Below, one piece after another: positions 27,142 to 34,721 of a DNA stretch of 64,000 nt. The notes below the pieces were generated by a model. It was not told the DNA's origin, did no database searches, and saw only the letters and a list, made by a program, of their open reading frames with translations. The number at the start of each line of letters is the position of its first letter. The first letter of the stretch is position 1. Origin of the DNA: an uncultured Treponema sp. (GTDB lineage: Bacteria > Spirochaetota > Spirochaetia > Treponematales > Treponemataceae). The stretch spans positions 1 through 64,000 of the forward strand of contig CALCRU010000046.1 of NCBI GenBank assembly GCA_937894335.1. The letters are read 5' to 3'. Position numbers and translations under genes: made by a program.

Positions 27142-28647
27142 ATGGACGCAAAAAAAATTATTGTCGTTGGCGCCGGCATTTCGGGGCTTACTGCAGCAGT
27201 GTACTTGCAGCGCTCAGGCTGTGATGTTACCGTTTTAGAAAAGCATGTAATTCCAGGCGGACTTTCTACCAGCTGGACTCGCAAGGGTTTTTTCTTTGAA
27301 GGTGGAATGCACTGGCTTACTGGCTCTTCGCCCAAACTTCTTCTTAACCGGGTGTGGCATGAATCAGGTGCCCTTAAAGAAAACAATCCCATTACAAACC
27401 GAGACCCCATTTACACTCTTGTTGACGGAGACAAAAGCATAAACCTTTGGCGTGATGTAAAGAAACTAAAGGCCGACCTTCTTGCTTATGCCCCCGAAGA
27501 CAAAAAGGCCATAAACAGACTTTGCCGTGATGTAAAAATTATGAGCGCCGTTCATCTTCCCATAATGGATTTGCCAGGACTAAAGACAAGCCGTCACTGT
27601 AACGAACCTCTTTGGAACCTTATAAAAATGGCTCCTGCTGGTCTTCGCTACGGAAGTCTTGCCAAACAGACTTATGAAGAATATGTAAATAAGTTTACAA
27701 ATAAAAATGTTCGTCACCTTCTGATGAGCATAATCGGCTACAGGTACAATGCCCTTTCTCTTGTGTATACCATTGCGGCCTTTGCAAGCGGCGACTGCGG
27801 ATTCCCTGAAGGCGGTTCCCTTAGAATGGCACAAAATCTTGCCGACACATTTACAAAACTTGGCGGAAAAATTCAGTACAACACCACTGTAGAAAAAGTT
27901 GTTGTAGAAAATGCAAAGACAAAAGGCGTTATGGTAAAGGGCAGCCTTCTTCCTTCCGATGCAGTTCTTGTTGCCTTTGACACCCGTACTGCTGTAGATA
28001 CAATGTTTATACCTCCCCTTGAAGAAAAATGGGTTTACGCAATGCGCAAGAAAGTTGTTTCGGAGCAGAACATGTTTTTTGGTCTTGGCATAAAGGCCAA
28101 TCTGTCCAAGTATCCCTTTGGCATGGTAATTCCCTTTGACACTCCCTTTGAGGCCGGAGGAAATACCTTTAACGAAATAAGGATTAACAACTATGCAGGA
28201 AAGCCGGGCTATGCTCCCGACGGATGTTCTACCGTAACATGTCTTCTCTTATGCGGATGTTATGACTGGTGGAAGGCAAAAAAGGCAGACGGAACTTATA
28301 AAGATGAAAAGGAAAAACTTCTTGACCGCTTTATTGCAATGCTAGAAAGATACATTCCCGAAGTAAAGGGAAATGTAATTGCACGGGATCTTGCAACTCC
28401 ATGCACTTACGAACGCTACACTGCAAGTTTTGAAGGCTCATGGATGAGTGTATGGCGGCCGGGGGATTCTTCCTTTGTGTTCCCGTCAAAGTCAAAGTCT
28501 GTCAAAGGACTTTATTTTGCAAGCGAGCGTAACCAGATGCCGGGAGGACTTCCTATCTGTGCGTGGGCGGGTCGTAAGGCTGCGCAAACAGTCTGCCGTG
28601 ACTGGAAACTTACCTTTATGTGCGAGGACAAACAGAAGCATGAATAA
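27142..28647 (+). CDS. FAD-dependent oxidoreductase, phytoene desaturase (CrtI)-like
   Basis: The 501-residue protein starts with a Rossmann dinucleotide-binding motif GAGISGLTAA, the acidic end of the second strand (LEKH) and a PGG motif. It has the long insert region and a C-terminal FAD segment (GLYFASERNQMPGGLPICAWAGRKAA) of the CrtI/RetSat-type amine oxidase superfamily. Reaction and substrate are unknown; no carotenoid genes are nearby. The end overlaps the CDF gene by 8 bp, so the two are translationally coupled. The start is set by a leaderless-type promoter. Confidence 0.85.
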   Translation: MDAKKIIVVGAGISGLTAAVYLQRSGCDVTVLEKHVIPGGLSTSWTRKGFFFEGGMHWLTGSSPKLLLNRVWHESGALKENNPITNRDPIYTLVDGDKSINLWRDVKKLKADLLAYAPEDKKAINRLCRDVKIMSAVHLPIMDLPGLKTSRHCNEPLWNLIKMAPAGLRYGSLAKQTYEEYVNKFTNKNVRHLLMSIIGYRYNALSLVYTIAAFASGDCGFPEGGSLRMAQNLADTFTKLGGKIQYNTTVEKVVVENAKTKGVMVKGSLLPSDAVLVAFDTRTAVDTMFIPPLEEKWVYAMRKKVVSEQNMFFGLGIKANLSKYPFGMVIPFDTPFEAGGNTFNEIRINNYAGKPGYAPDGCSTVTCLLLCGCYDWWKAKKADGTYKDEKEKLLDRFIAMLERYIPEVKGNVIARDLATPCTYERYTASFEGSWMSVWRPGDSSFVFPSKSKSVKGLYFASERNQMPGGLPICAWAGRKAAQTVCRDWKLTFMCEDKQKHE

Positions 28648-29761
28648 AGAGCAGAACCGTGAGGCAGTAATAGTAAGGACAAGCGTTGTTGGAATTGTTG
28701 CAAATGTTTTCCTTGCGGCCTTTAAGGCGGCTGTTGGAATTCTTTCTTCTTCAATAGCGGTTGTGCTTGATGCCGTAAACAATGTAAGCGATGCCCTTTC
28801 TTCGGTAATTACGATTATTGGTACAAAACTTGCAGGTAAGGCTCCAGATAAAAAACATCCCTACGGATACGGACGCATAGAATATCTTACCGCTTTGGTA
28901 ATAGCAGTCATTGTCCTTTATGCAGGTCTAACTTCCCTTGTGGAATCTGTAAAGAAAATTTTTAATCCTACAGAGCCTGACTATTCTACAATTGCCCTTG
29001 TAATAATTGCGGTTGCAGTTGTCGTAAAAATTGCGCTGGGACTTTTTGTAAGAGACAGGGGAAAAAAAGTAAATTCTGACTCTTTAATCGCTTCGGGAAC
29101 GGATGCACTTATGGACTCCATTATTTCTGCTTCCACTCTTGTTGCGGCTTTTGTTTTCATAGTCTTTCACATTTCGTTGGAGTCTTACCTTGGAGTAATC
29201 ATTTCTATACTGATTATAAAGTCAGGAATAGAAATACTTAAGGACACACTTAGCGAAATTTTAGGCGAGCGTATAGAGGCTGATTTTTCTCATTCAATAA
29301 AGCAGACAATAAAAAATTGTTCCCCCGACATTCAGGGCGTGTTCGATTTAGATTTGCACAACTATGGTCCCGACCGTCTGCTTGGTTCAGTTCATGTGGA
29401 AGTTCCCGATGGATGGACTTCTGATAAAATTGATTTTCTTTCCAGAAAGATTCAGGAAGAAGTTTACGCAAAGCACGGAGTACTAATTTCTGCGGTAGGA
29501 GTGTATTCTGTAAACACTAGGGATGAAGAAGTCATTTTAATGCGCAACAAAGTTCATGACATGGCATTTTCCCACAAGCATGTAATGCAGATTCACGGCT
29601 TTCATGTTGACAGGGAACATAAGCGCATGAGCTTTGATGTCATATTCAGCTTTGACTGTCCCAACTCCAAAGAGGAATATGCTGCCTTGTGCAGTGAAGT
29701 TGGCATGGCCTTTCCAGATTATAAAATTCAAATCAACATGGATTACGATATTTCGGACTAG
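28640..29761 (+). CDS. Cation diffusion facilitator family transporter
   Basis: The 373-residue protein has about six membrane helices, then a soluble C-terminal domain (about residues 215-300) and an extra tail. The metal-site helices carry the pattern DAVNNVSDALSS and SGTDALMDSIIS, with a conserved HPYGYGRIEYL loop. CDF proteins export divalent metals such as Zn, Mn or Fe from the cytoplasm in exchange for protons. Metal specificity is not clear. The ATG overlaps the stop of the CrtI-like gene, which decides this start over a longer open frame from 28448. Confidence 0.9.
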   Translation: MNKEQNREAVIVRTSVVGIVANVFLAAFKAAVGILSSSIAVVLDAVNNVSDALSSVITIIGTKLAGKAPDKKHPYGYGRIEYLTALVIAVIVLYAGLTSLVESVKKIFNPTEPDYSTIALVIIAVAVVVKIALGLFVRDRGKKVNSDSLIASGTDALMDSIISASTLVAAFVFIVFHISLESYLGVIISILIIKSGIEILKDTLSEILGERIEADFSHSIKQTIKNCSPDIQGVFDLDLHNYGPDRLLGSVHVEVPDGWTSDKIDFLSRKIQEEVYAKHGVLISAVGVYSVNTRDEEVILMRNKVHDMAFSHKHVMQIHGFHVDREHKRMSFDVIFSFDCPNSKEEYAALCSEVGMAFPDYKIQINMDYDISD

Positions 29762-29764
29762 AAA

Positions 29765-30313
29765 ATGCTTTACATAATGCGACACGGAAAAACAGACTGG
29801 AACGAAAAAAGAAAACTCCAGGGACGAACAGACATTCCTCTTAACGAAGAAGGAATTGGCATGGCAAAAAAGGCGGCGGAAGAATGCAAAAACATTCACT
29901 TTGACATTTGCTACTGCTCTCCGCTGATTAGGGCAAGAACTACTGCGCAAATTGTCCTTGAGGGAAGAAATGTTCCCATAGTCACTGACGACAGACTTGT
30001 GGAAATGGGCTTTGGAGAATACGAAGGCATAGAGCATTCATTTGAAATTCCTGACTGTCCCATAAACGAACTTTTTTATCATCCCGAAAACTACAAGGGG
30101 ATTGGCGGTGCCGAAACATTTGAAGAACTCTTTGCACGGACGGGTAGCTTTTTGCAGGAAGTTGTAAATCCTCTTCTTAAGCAGGGAAAGGACATTCTTA
30201 TTGTAGGACACGGCGCAATGAACTGCAGCATAATCTGCCAGGTAAAGAACATTCCCCTAAAGGACTTTTGGAAAATCGGCATAGAAAACTGTAGGCTTTT
30301 TAAACTTTCTTAA
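29765..30313 (+). CDS. Histidine phosphatase family protein (phosphoglycerate mutase-like)
   Basis: The 182-residue protein begins with the catalytic RHGKTDWN motif, whose His accepts phosphate. LIRARTTAQIV follows, and a second His lies in VGHGAMN. Length and layout fit cobalamin phosphatase/GpmB-like acid phosphatases, but the substrate is unknown. It follows the CDF gene with a 3-bp gap and is probably the last gene of that operon. Confidence 0.88.
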   Translation: MLYIMRHGKTDWNEKRKLQGRTDIPLNEEGIGMAKKAAEECKNIHFDICYCSPLIRARTTAQIVLEGRNVPIVTDDRLVEMGFGEYEGIEHSFEIPDCPINELFYHPENYKGIGGAETFEELFARTGSFLQEVVNPLLKQGKDILIVGHGAMNCSIICQVKNIPLKDFWKIGIENCRLFKLS

Positions 30314-30330
30314 TCTTAAGCGAAACTGTA

Positions 30331-30366
30331 TGTACAAAGGGTCGCTGTTTGGGGTAGAATAAGACC
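30331..30366 (+). promoter_or_regulatory. Leaderless-type promoter of the CheX gene
   Basis: TGTACA (30331-30336), an 18-bp spacer and TAGAAT (30355-30360) are followed by six bases and the ATG at 30367. No ribosome-binding site is present. Confidence 0.55.
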
Positions 30367-30825
30367 ATGGATGCGAAACTTATCAATGCTTTTTTAACAG
30401 AAGGAATGAACACCTTTGAGTCAATGTTTGGAATTAAAGCGACCAACAAGGAACCTCATATCCTTAATGTAACAAGCGGCCACCCCTGGGAAATTTCAGG
30501 ATTGTTGGGCATAACGGGAAAGAGTAAGGGCGTTGTTGCCTTTAGACTTCATAAAACTCTGGCCAATAAAATGCTGGAACTCTCTGGACTGGAATGTACA
30601 AAAGAAAACTACGAAGAAATGTCCATAAGCCTTGTAAGCGAATTTACAAATGTCATAGCAGGTCATGCAGTTAGCGTGGTTCAGGACATGGATTTGGATA
30701 TTTCGCCGCCATTCTGCGTCATGGGTCACAATCACGAAATTGCTTGGCCTAAAAACTATCCTGTAATTGCAATTCCCTTTGTAACCCAGCAGGGCCCCTT
30801 TGAGGTAGATGTCTGCTTCAAGTAG
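30367..30825 (+). CDS. cheX: Chemotaxis protein CheX-like (CheY-P phosphatase)
   Basis: The 152-residue soluble protein has the CheX/CheC fold pattern: an N-terminal helix (NAFLTEGMNTFESMFG), a GLLGITGKSKGVVAF strand pair, and the catalytic helix with Glu-x-x-Asn in SEFTNVIAGHA. CheX dimers dephosphorylate CheY-P, which resets the motor in spirochaetes. No other chemotaxis gene is next to it. The product could also be a CheX-like protein acting on another receiver. Confidence 0.8.
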   Translation: MDAKLINAFLTEGMNTFESMFGIKATNKEPHILNVTSGHPWEISGLLGITGKSKGVVAFRLHKTLANKMLELSGLECTKENYEEMSISLVSEFTNVIAGHAVSVVQDMDLDISPPFCVMGHNHEIAWPKNYPVIAIPFVTQQGPFEVDVCFK

Positions 30826-30858
30826 TAAGCAGAAAACTCGCCGGGGCAAAGATGTGCT

Positions 30859-31563
30859 CTAGCTGTTCTTTTTGCGCTGTTGAACGGTGTGCACTATGCC
30901 TGCAAGCATGGTTACTATTGCGATTGACATGATTACATAAAGTATCCAGTGTGTTTCTATGTGTTCTTTGCTGAGCAGGGCTACGCTGTTAAGCAGCATT
31001 CCCACAGAAAGCAAGGGAGACACCTGTCGTGACTGGTCTTCCTTTATGCCAGTCTTGCGCTCCTTTAGTTCCCTGATGATGTTTTTTGTGCGGACTATCA
31101 TCCGTATGAATACAAATGCAAAGGCAAGGGCAACGCAGGCAAAGGCGGCAAACTCTATGCGATGCACGATTATTGCGGCAGACAAAAGATATGTGGCGCA
31201 TAAAAGTTCTATGGCACCCACAATCTTAAACATCAGCAGGATTTTCTTATAGTTTCCAATTTGGGAATCTACATCAGAGTAGAGGACAAATTCTCCTTCG
31301 GCAGCGCGCTTTCTTAGAATGACCCAGAAGCCCCACACCTGAACAACTTCTATGCCGGCTTCTTCCATGAAGCTTCTGTAATCCTTAGAAACCGAACCAA
31401 GGCGTGAGCTAAAGTCCACCTGATAGACAAACTCGCCCTTTTCGCAGGGAGTAAATGTGTAAAATCCCATGAAGAAGTGTTTGAGAGTCCATCCTTCCTG
31501 TGCCATTTTGTTAAGCCACAGTATTTCTTTGTCCTTGTCAAAATAAAGCCTGAATTTAGTCAT
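30859..31563 (-). CDS. DUF2812 membrane protein
   Basis: The 234-residue protein begins with the DUF2812 signature (FDKDKEILWLNKMAQEGW), continues with a beta-rich N-terminal domain to about residue 100, and ends with two pairs of membrane helices (about 108-150 and 190-225). DUF2812 genes commonly follow PadR regulators in Firmicutes, and that pairing is kept here: the PadR gene ends 11 bp upstream. Function is unknown; a membrane component of an envelope or stress response is possible. It is expected to share the PadR-controlled promoter. Confidence 0.8.
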   Translation of the reverse strand: MTKFRLYFDKDKEILWLNKMAQEGWTLKHFFMGFYTFTPCEKGEFVYQVDFSSRLGSVSKDYRSFMEEAGIEVVQVWGFWVILRKRAAEGEFVLYSDVDSQIGNYKKILLMFKIVGAIELLCATYLLSAAIIVHRIEFAAFACVALAFAFVFIRMIVRTKNIIRELKERKTGIKEDQSRQVSPLLSVGMLLNSVALLSKEHIETHWILYVIMSIAIVTMLAGIVHTVQQRKKNS

Positions 31564-31574
31564 TTTTTTACTCC

Positions 31575-31892
31575 TTAATCAGCTGAATTCATTAGTTTTC
31601 CGTTTTCCAAAAGTTCGCCCAGTCGGGTAACTTCCTTTGCAAACGCCTCTTTTCCAAGAGGAGTAATAAGATATTCCTTCTTTTTGCGTGAGGAATCGTC
31701 CTCGCTGTAGATTTTAATCCATGAGCGCTTTTCCAGAGTCTGCAGGGCACCGTATAAAGTTCCAGCTCCCAGTTGAACCCTGCCCTTGGTAAGCCCTTCA
31801 ACCTCCTGAATTATTCCGTAGCCGTGATTAGGCTTTCGCAGAGCAAGCAGGATGTAGTAAAAGGCTTCCGTAAGCGGAATGTCAGTATTCAT
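31575..31892 (-). CDS. PadR family transcriptional regulator
   Basis: The 105-residue protein is a compact winged-helix regulator of the PadR-s2 type. It shows FYYILLALRKPNHGYGIIQEV (recognition-domain start), LGAGTLYGALQTLEKRSWI (DNA-reading helix) and a YLITPLGKEAF wing, with a short C-terminal dimerisation helix. It usually represses its own operon and a neighbouring gene until an effector binds. AGGAGG precedes the ATG. It is divergent from an S41 peptidase gene; the 138-bp gap carries four CGATATATC-like 9-mers that are good operator candidates. Confidence 0.92.
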   Translation of the reverse strand: MNTDIPLTEAFYYILLALRKPNHGYGIIQEVEGLTKGRVQLGAGTLYGALQTLEKRSWIKIYSEDDSSRKKKEYLITPLGKEAFAKEVTRLGELLENGKLMNSAD

Positions 31893-31912
31893 CAGAACCT
31901 CCTATCAGTTTA

Positions 31913-31967
31913 CGATGTATCGATTACCGATATATCATATAATCAATATATCACCAGTCGATATATC
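31913..31967. promoter_or_regulatory. Four-site operator array between PadR and the S41 peptidase
   Basis: Four near-identical 9-mers start at 31913 (CGATGTATC), 31928 (CGATATATC), 31944 (CAATATATC) and 31959 (CGATATATC), spaced 15, 16 and 15 bp. The core GATATATC is a palindrome. The array lies in the PadR leader/promoter and upstream of the peptidase -10 (TATACT, 32015-32020). Confidence 0.65.
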
Positions 31968-32029
31968 TGTCAATAGTTTTTTTAATTTTTTGTGTTTTTT
32001 TCTTCATTATGGTCTATACTGTATGTGTT

Positions 32030-33337
32030 ATGGAAAAAAGAATAAAAATCGGTTTTGCCGTATTTGGTTCTGTTGCGGCTTTGGTAACGGTTTTGGCCAT
32101 GGTGTATGCCTTTGCACTGGATCCCTTTCGCGGAGTGGAAAGAAATTTTGTTCCCTCAGAAAGTTTAGAAGCGGTCTTTACGAGGGAGCAGGCTCTTGAG
32201 GATTTGAACTTTATGATGGGTATGCTTCATACCCGTCACCCTGCTTGGCTAGAAAGGGACAATGAGCGAGTAAAAAATGTAGAGGCTCAGTATCAGAAAG
32301 AAATAGCTTTTCTGCCCGACACTCTTACCACTGTGCAAATATGGCAGACGGCCGGACGAATCCTTCATCAGTTGTACGACGGACACACTTCTGTGTATGC
32401 AAAGTTTGCCCAGCCTCTTTACATAAATGATTTTAGTCAACTGGAGGAATACGGACTTCCCCTTTACATAGACGGTCTTCTCTGCTCAAAAGTGTTGGAA
32501 GACTTTTCTGCTGTGTTCCAGTACGAACTTGACTCCTATGCAAAGAAGATGTTTAGCTCTAGCATAATCATAAACAGGGGATACCTTGCTTGGGCCGGAG
32601 TGGATGTTTCTGACGGAGTAACATACACATTCTCTACTGCCGACGGAGAAAAGGATTTTCATTATGATTTTGTTCCCTTTGGCGAAGTAAAAAGAATTCA
32701 GACTGCGGATGCCGATGAGGAAGACTGGGTTTACTACGAAATAGACAAAGAAAGCAATGCTGGCATTTTTACACTTACCTCATGTTCCTTTAATGACCAC
32801 TACAGGGAAGTTCTTAGAGAATTTTTTGAAGCCGTAAATAAAAACGCCTTGAACAATGTAATCGTGGACTTACGGGACAACGGCGGAGGAAACTCTCTTG
32901 TGGCGAATGAATTTCTTAAGTACATTGATGTAGACGGCTACTATGAATGGGGATGCAAAATCCGCTTTGGAAACTTTCTGTACACAGGAAAAAGAGCATG
33001 GAATAAAAACAAAAGAAAGGAGCCTGTCTTTGCTGGAAACCTCTATGTCCTTACAAGCACAAAAACTTTCAGTTCTGCTATGGACTTTGCAATGCTTGTA
33101 GGCGACAACCGCATAGGAACCCTTGTAGGCGAACCCTGCGGAAACTTACCCGACGCCTACGGAGATGTCCTTAACTTTGTACTGCCCAACACAAAACTTT
33201 CTCTTGGCGTATCATTTAAAAGATGGTTCCGTATAGACGAAGCTAAAACTGGTCAGCCCCTTAACCCCGACATCTATTGCTCAGAAGAAGAAGCCTTGGA
33301 TAAGGCGCTGGAACTTTGTAGCAGGAGCGGTCGGTAG
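32030..33337 (+). CDS. S41 family (C-terminal processing) peptidase, membrane-anchored
   Basis: The 435-residue protein has one N-terminal membrane helix (about 6-28), then a periplasmic domain. VIVDLRDNGGGNS is the S41 core strand, and the nucleophile is a Ser in TKTFSSAMDFAML followed by LVGEPCGN. No PDZ domain is obvious, so it resembles the short S41 enzymes rather than Prc/Tsp. The start at 32030 follows TATACT by 9 bp with no Shine-Dalgarno; an alternative start at 32009 adds seven residues. It is divergent from the PadR operon and likely controlled by the same operators. The target is unknown. Confidence 0.85.
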   Translation: MEKRIKIGFAVFGSVAALVTVLAMVYAFALDPFRGVERNFVPSESLEAVFTREQALEDLNFMMGMLHTRHPAWLERDNERVKNVEAQYQKEIAFLPDTLTTVQIWQTAGRILHQLYDGHTSVYAKFAQPLYINDFSQLEEYGLPLYIDGLLCSKVLEDFSAVFQYELDSYAKKMFSSSIIINRGYLAWAGVDVSDGVTYTFSTADGEKDFHYDFVPFGEVKRIQTADADEEDWVYYEIDKESNAGIFTLTSCSFNDHYREVLREFFEAVNKNALNNVIVDLRDNGGGNSLVANEFLKYIDVDGYYEWGCKIRFGNFLYTGKRAWNKNKRKEPVFAGNLYVLTSTKTFSSAMDFAMLVGDNRIGTLVGEPCGNLPDAYGDVLNFVLPNTKLSLGVSFKRWFRIDEAKTGQPLNPDIYCSEEEALDKALELCSRSGR

Positions 33338-33583
33338 AATCGGTTGCCCAATCAGTTAGTTTCTGCTTACATATACTCCTAACGGAAAGTTCAGTTTTAA
33401 AGACTTGAGCAATAACGAAAAGATGAGGCAGATCTTTACATGATTTTATGCTACCTTGGTCAAGCAATTTTTGGCACTGCTTTTTTTGGTGTAGGGCATT
33501 CATATATTTAAGTGGTAACAAAAAGCCTAAACAGAATGTTTGCTTAGAAACCAAAGATAAGGGATTTTACTAGGAGAACAGAA

Positions 33584-34417
33584 ATGGAAAAGAAACATCA
33601 CATAGAAAAAAACACTGTGCAGGAAACGCTCATAATTCCCCTGTACGGAAGAAAAGTCTGCTCAGAAAAATTTCCTAACCTCTTTAAGGATTCAGAGGCG
33701 GAGCGGATATGTAGCATGCTGGACTACGACTTTGAAGAAAAGGGAAGAAAGATGGAGCGTGGTGCGGGGCTTTTTGGTGCACTTGAAGTTGCTCAGAGGC
33801 AGTATGACCTTGGTTGGGAAATTAAGGATTACCTTACCTCTCATCCCAATGCCGCTGTGGTAAATCTTGGCTGCGGATTGGACGACACATTCAGCAAGTG
33901 CGACAACGGAAGTTGCAGAGGCTACAACATAGATATGCCAGATGTTATTGCGGTGCGGAACGAAATACTGCCGCCTACAGAACGGGAAGCAAACATTGCC
34001 TCAGATCTTAATGACTACGGTTGGATGGAAAAAATTGACGCAAAGGAAGGAGCTGTTTTTTATGCCTCAGGTGTGTTCTATTATTTTAAAAAAGAGGATG
34101 TCAAAAAACTTTTCCTTGAAATGCAAAAACATTTTCCCGGTAGCGTAATTGTGTTTGACTCGTGCAACCGCCGAGGTGCTAAAATGCTGACAAAGACATG
34201 GCTTAAGGAAGCGGGAATAAAAGATGTGGGAGCCTTCTTTTCGATGGAAGACGAAAGCGAGATTGCAGGATGGAGTAAAAATTTTGTTGTAACAGCTAGA
34301 AGTTATATGCGCGGCTACAGGGATATATACAAAAATGTGAGCGTTTTTTTTAAACTGATGATAAAATTCTGCGATTGTTTCGTGAATGCGAAAATTGTAA
34401 GGGTAGAATTAAAATAG
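33584..34417 (+). CDS. SAM-dependent methyltransferase, LCM/TcmP-like
   Basis: The 277-residue soluble protein matches the leucine carboxyl methyltransferase / TcmP O-methyltransferase family. The SAM-binding motif is VVNLGCGLDDTF, an acidic residue follows in YNIDMPDV, and a LNDYGWMEKI segment lies in the middle. The substrate is unknown. AGGAG (33571-33576) precedes the ATG by about 8 bp. The 246-bp gap before it shows no other feature. It is not obviously tied to the metal operon downstream. Confidence 0.85.
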   Translation: MEKKHHIEKNTVQETLIIPLYGRKVCSEKFPNLFKDSEAERICSMLDYDFEEKGRKMERGAGLFGALEVAQRQYDLGWEIKDYLTSHPNAAVVNLGCGLDDTFSKCDNGSCRGYNIDMPDVIAVRNEILPPTEREANIASDLNDYGWMEKIDAKEGAVFYASGVFYYFKKEDVKKLFLEMQKHFPGSVIVFDSCNRRGAKMLTKTWLKEAGIKDVGAFFSMEDESEIAGWSKNFVVTARSYMRGYRDIYKNVSVFFKLMIKFCDCFVNAKIVRVELK

Positions 34418-34430
34418 GCAGATTTCCCCC

Positions 34431-34459
34431 TTGTTGTTTTTGTTTGATTAGTCTATACT
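34431..34459 (+). promoter_or_regulatory. Promoter of the metal ATPase operon
   Basis: TTGTTG (34431-34436), an exact 17-bp spacer and TATACT (34454-34459) make the best consensus promoter in the window. It is followed by a palindrome, a GGAGG ribosome-binding site and the ATG at 34497. Confidence 0.75.
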
Positions 34460-34484
34460 AACTATGTTAGAATTAACTAACATA
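34458..34484. promoter_or_regulatory. Palindromic operator candidate of the metal ATPase operon
   Basis: TATGTTAG (34463-34470) and CTAACATA (34477-34484) form a perfect 8-bp inverted repeat around AATTAA. A third half-site CTAAC (34458-34462) overlaps the -10. TTAG/CTAA half-sites recall metalloregulator boxes of the DtxR/MntR/TroR type, which is inference. Confidence 0.55.
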
Positions 34485-34496
34485 ATGGAGGTCAAA

Positions 34497-34706
34497 ATGA
34501 CAGAAGGAAGTAAAAAATTTCTGTGGGGTGTAGTTGCAGGTCTTGCTGCTGCTGCATTCATTAAGACAGACACTTTTAAAAAGGGCGCTGCAAAAATAAT
34601 TGCAGGAGGTCTCCAGCTTAAAGACGATGCAAAAGAGTATTTTGAAACAATCAAAGAAGATGCCGAGGATGTAAAAGCCGAAAATGATGCAAAGGCAAAG
34701 GCTTAA
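34497..34706 (+). CDS. Small DUF6110/YtxH-like protein of the metal ATPase operon
   Basis: The 69-residue protein has one Gly/Ala-rich membrane helix (about 7-22, FLWGVVAGLAAAAF) followed by a charged helix rich in Lys, Asp and Glu. Such small proteins often sit directly before HMA2-type P-type ATPases, where they may assist or stabilise the pump. GGAGG at 34487 with a 5-bp gap fixes the ATG at 34497 rather than 34464. The ATPase gene starts 15 bp after its stop. Direct functional evidence is lacking. Confidence 0.75.
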   Translation: MTEGSKKFLWGVVAGLAAAAFIKTDTFKKGAAKIIAGGLQLKDDAKEYFETIKEDAEDVKAENDAKAKA

Positions 34707-34721
34707 CTTTCGGGGCGCAAT

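Noticed and set aside
28448..28639. 64-residue N-terminal extension of the CDF gene
   Set aside because: It lies inside the CrtI-like coding sequence, looks like a frame shadow, and the family starts at 28640.
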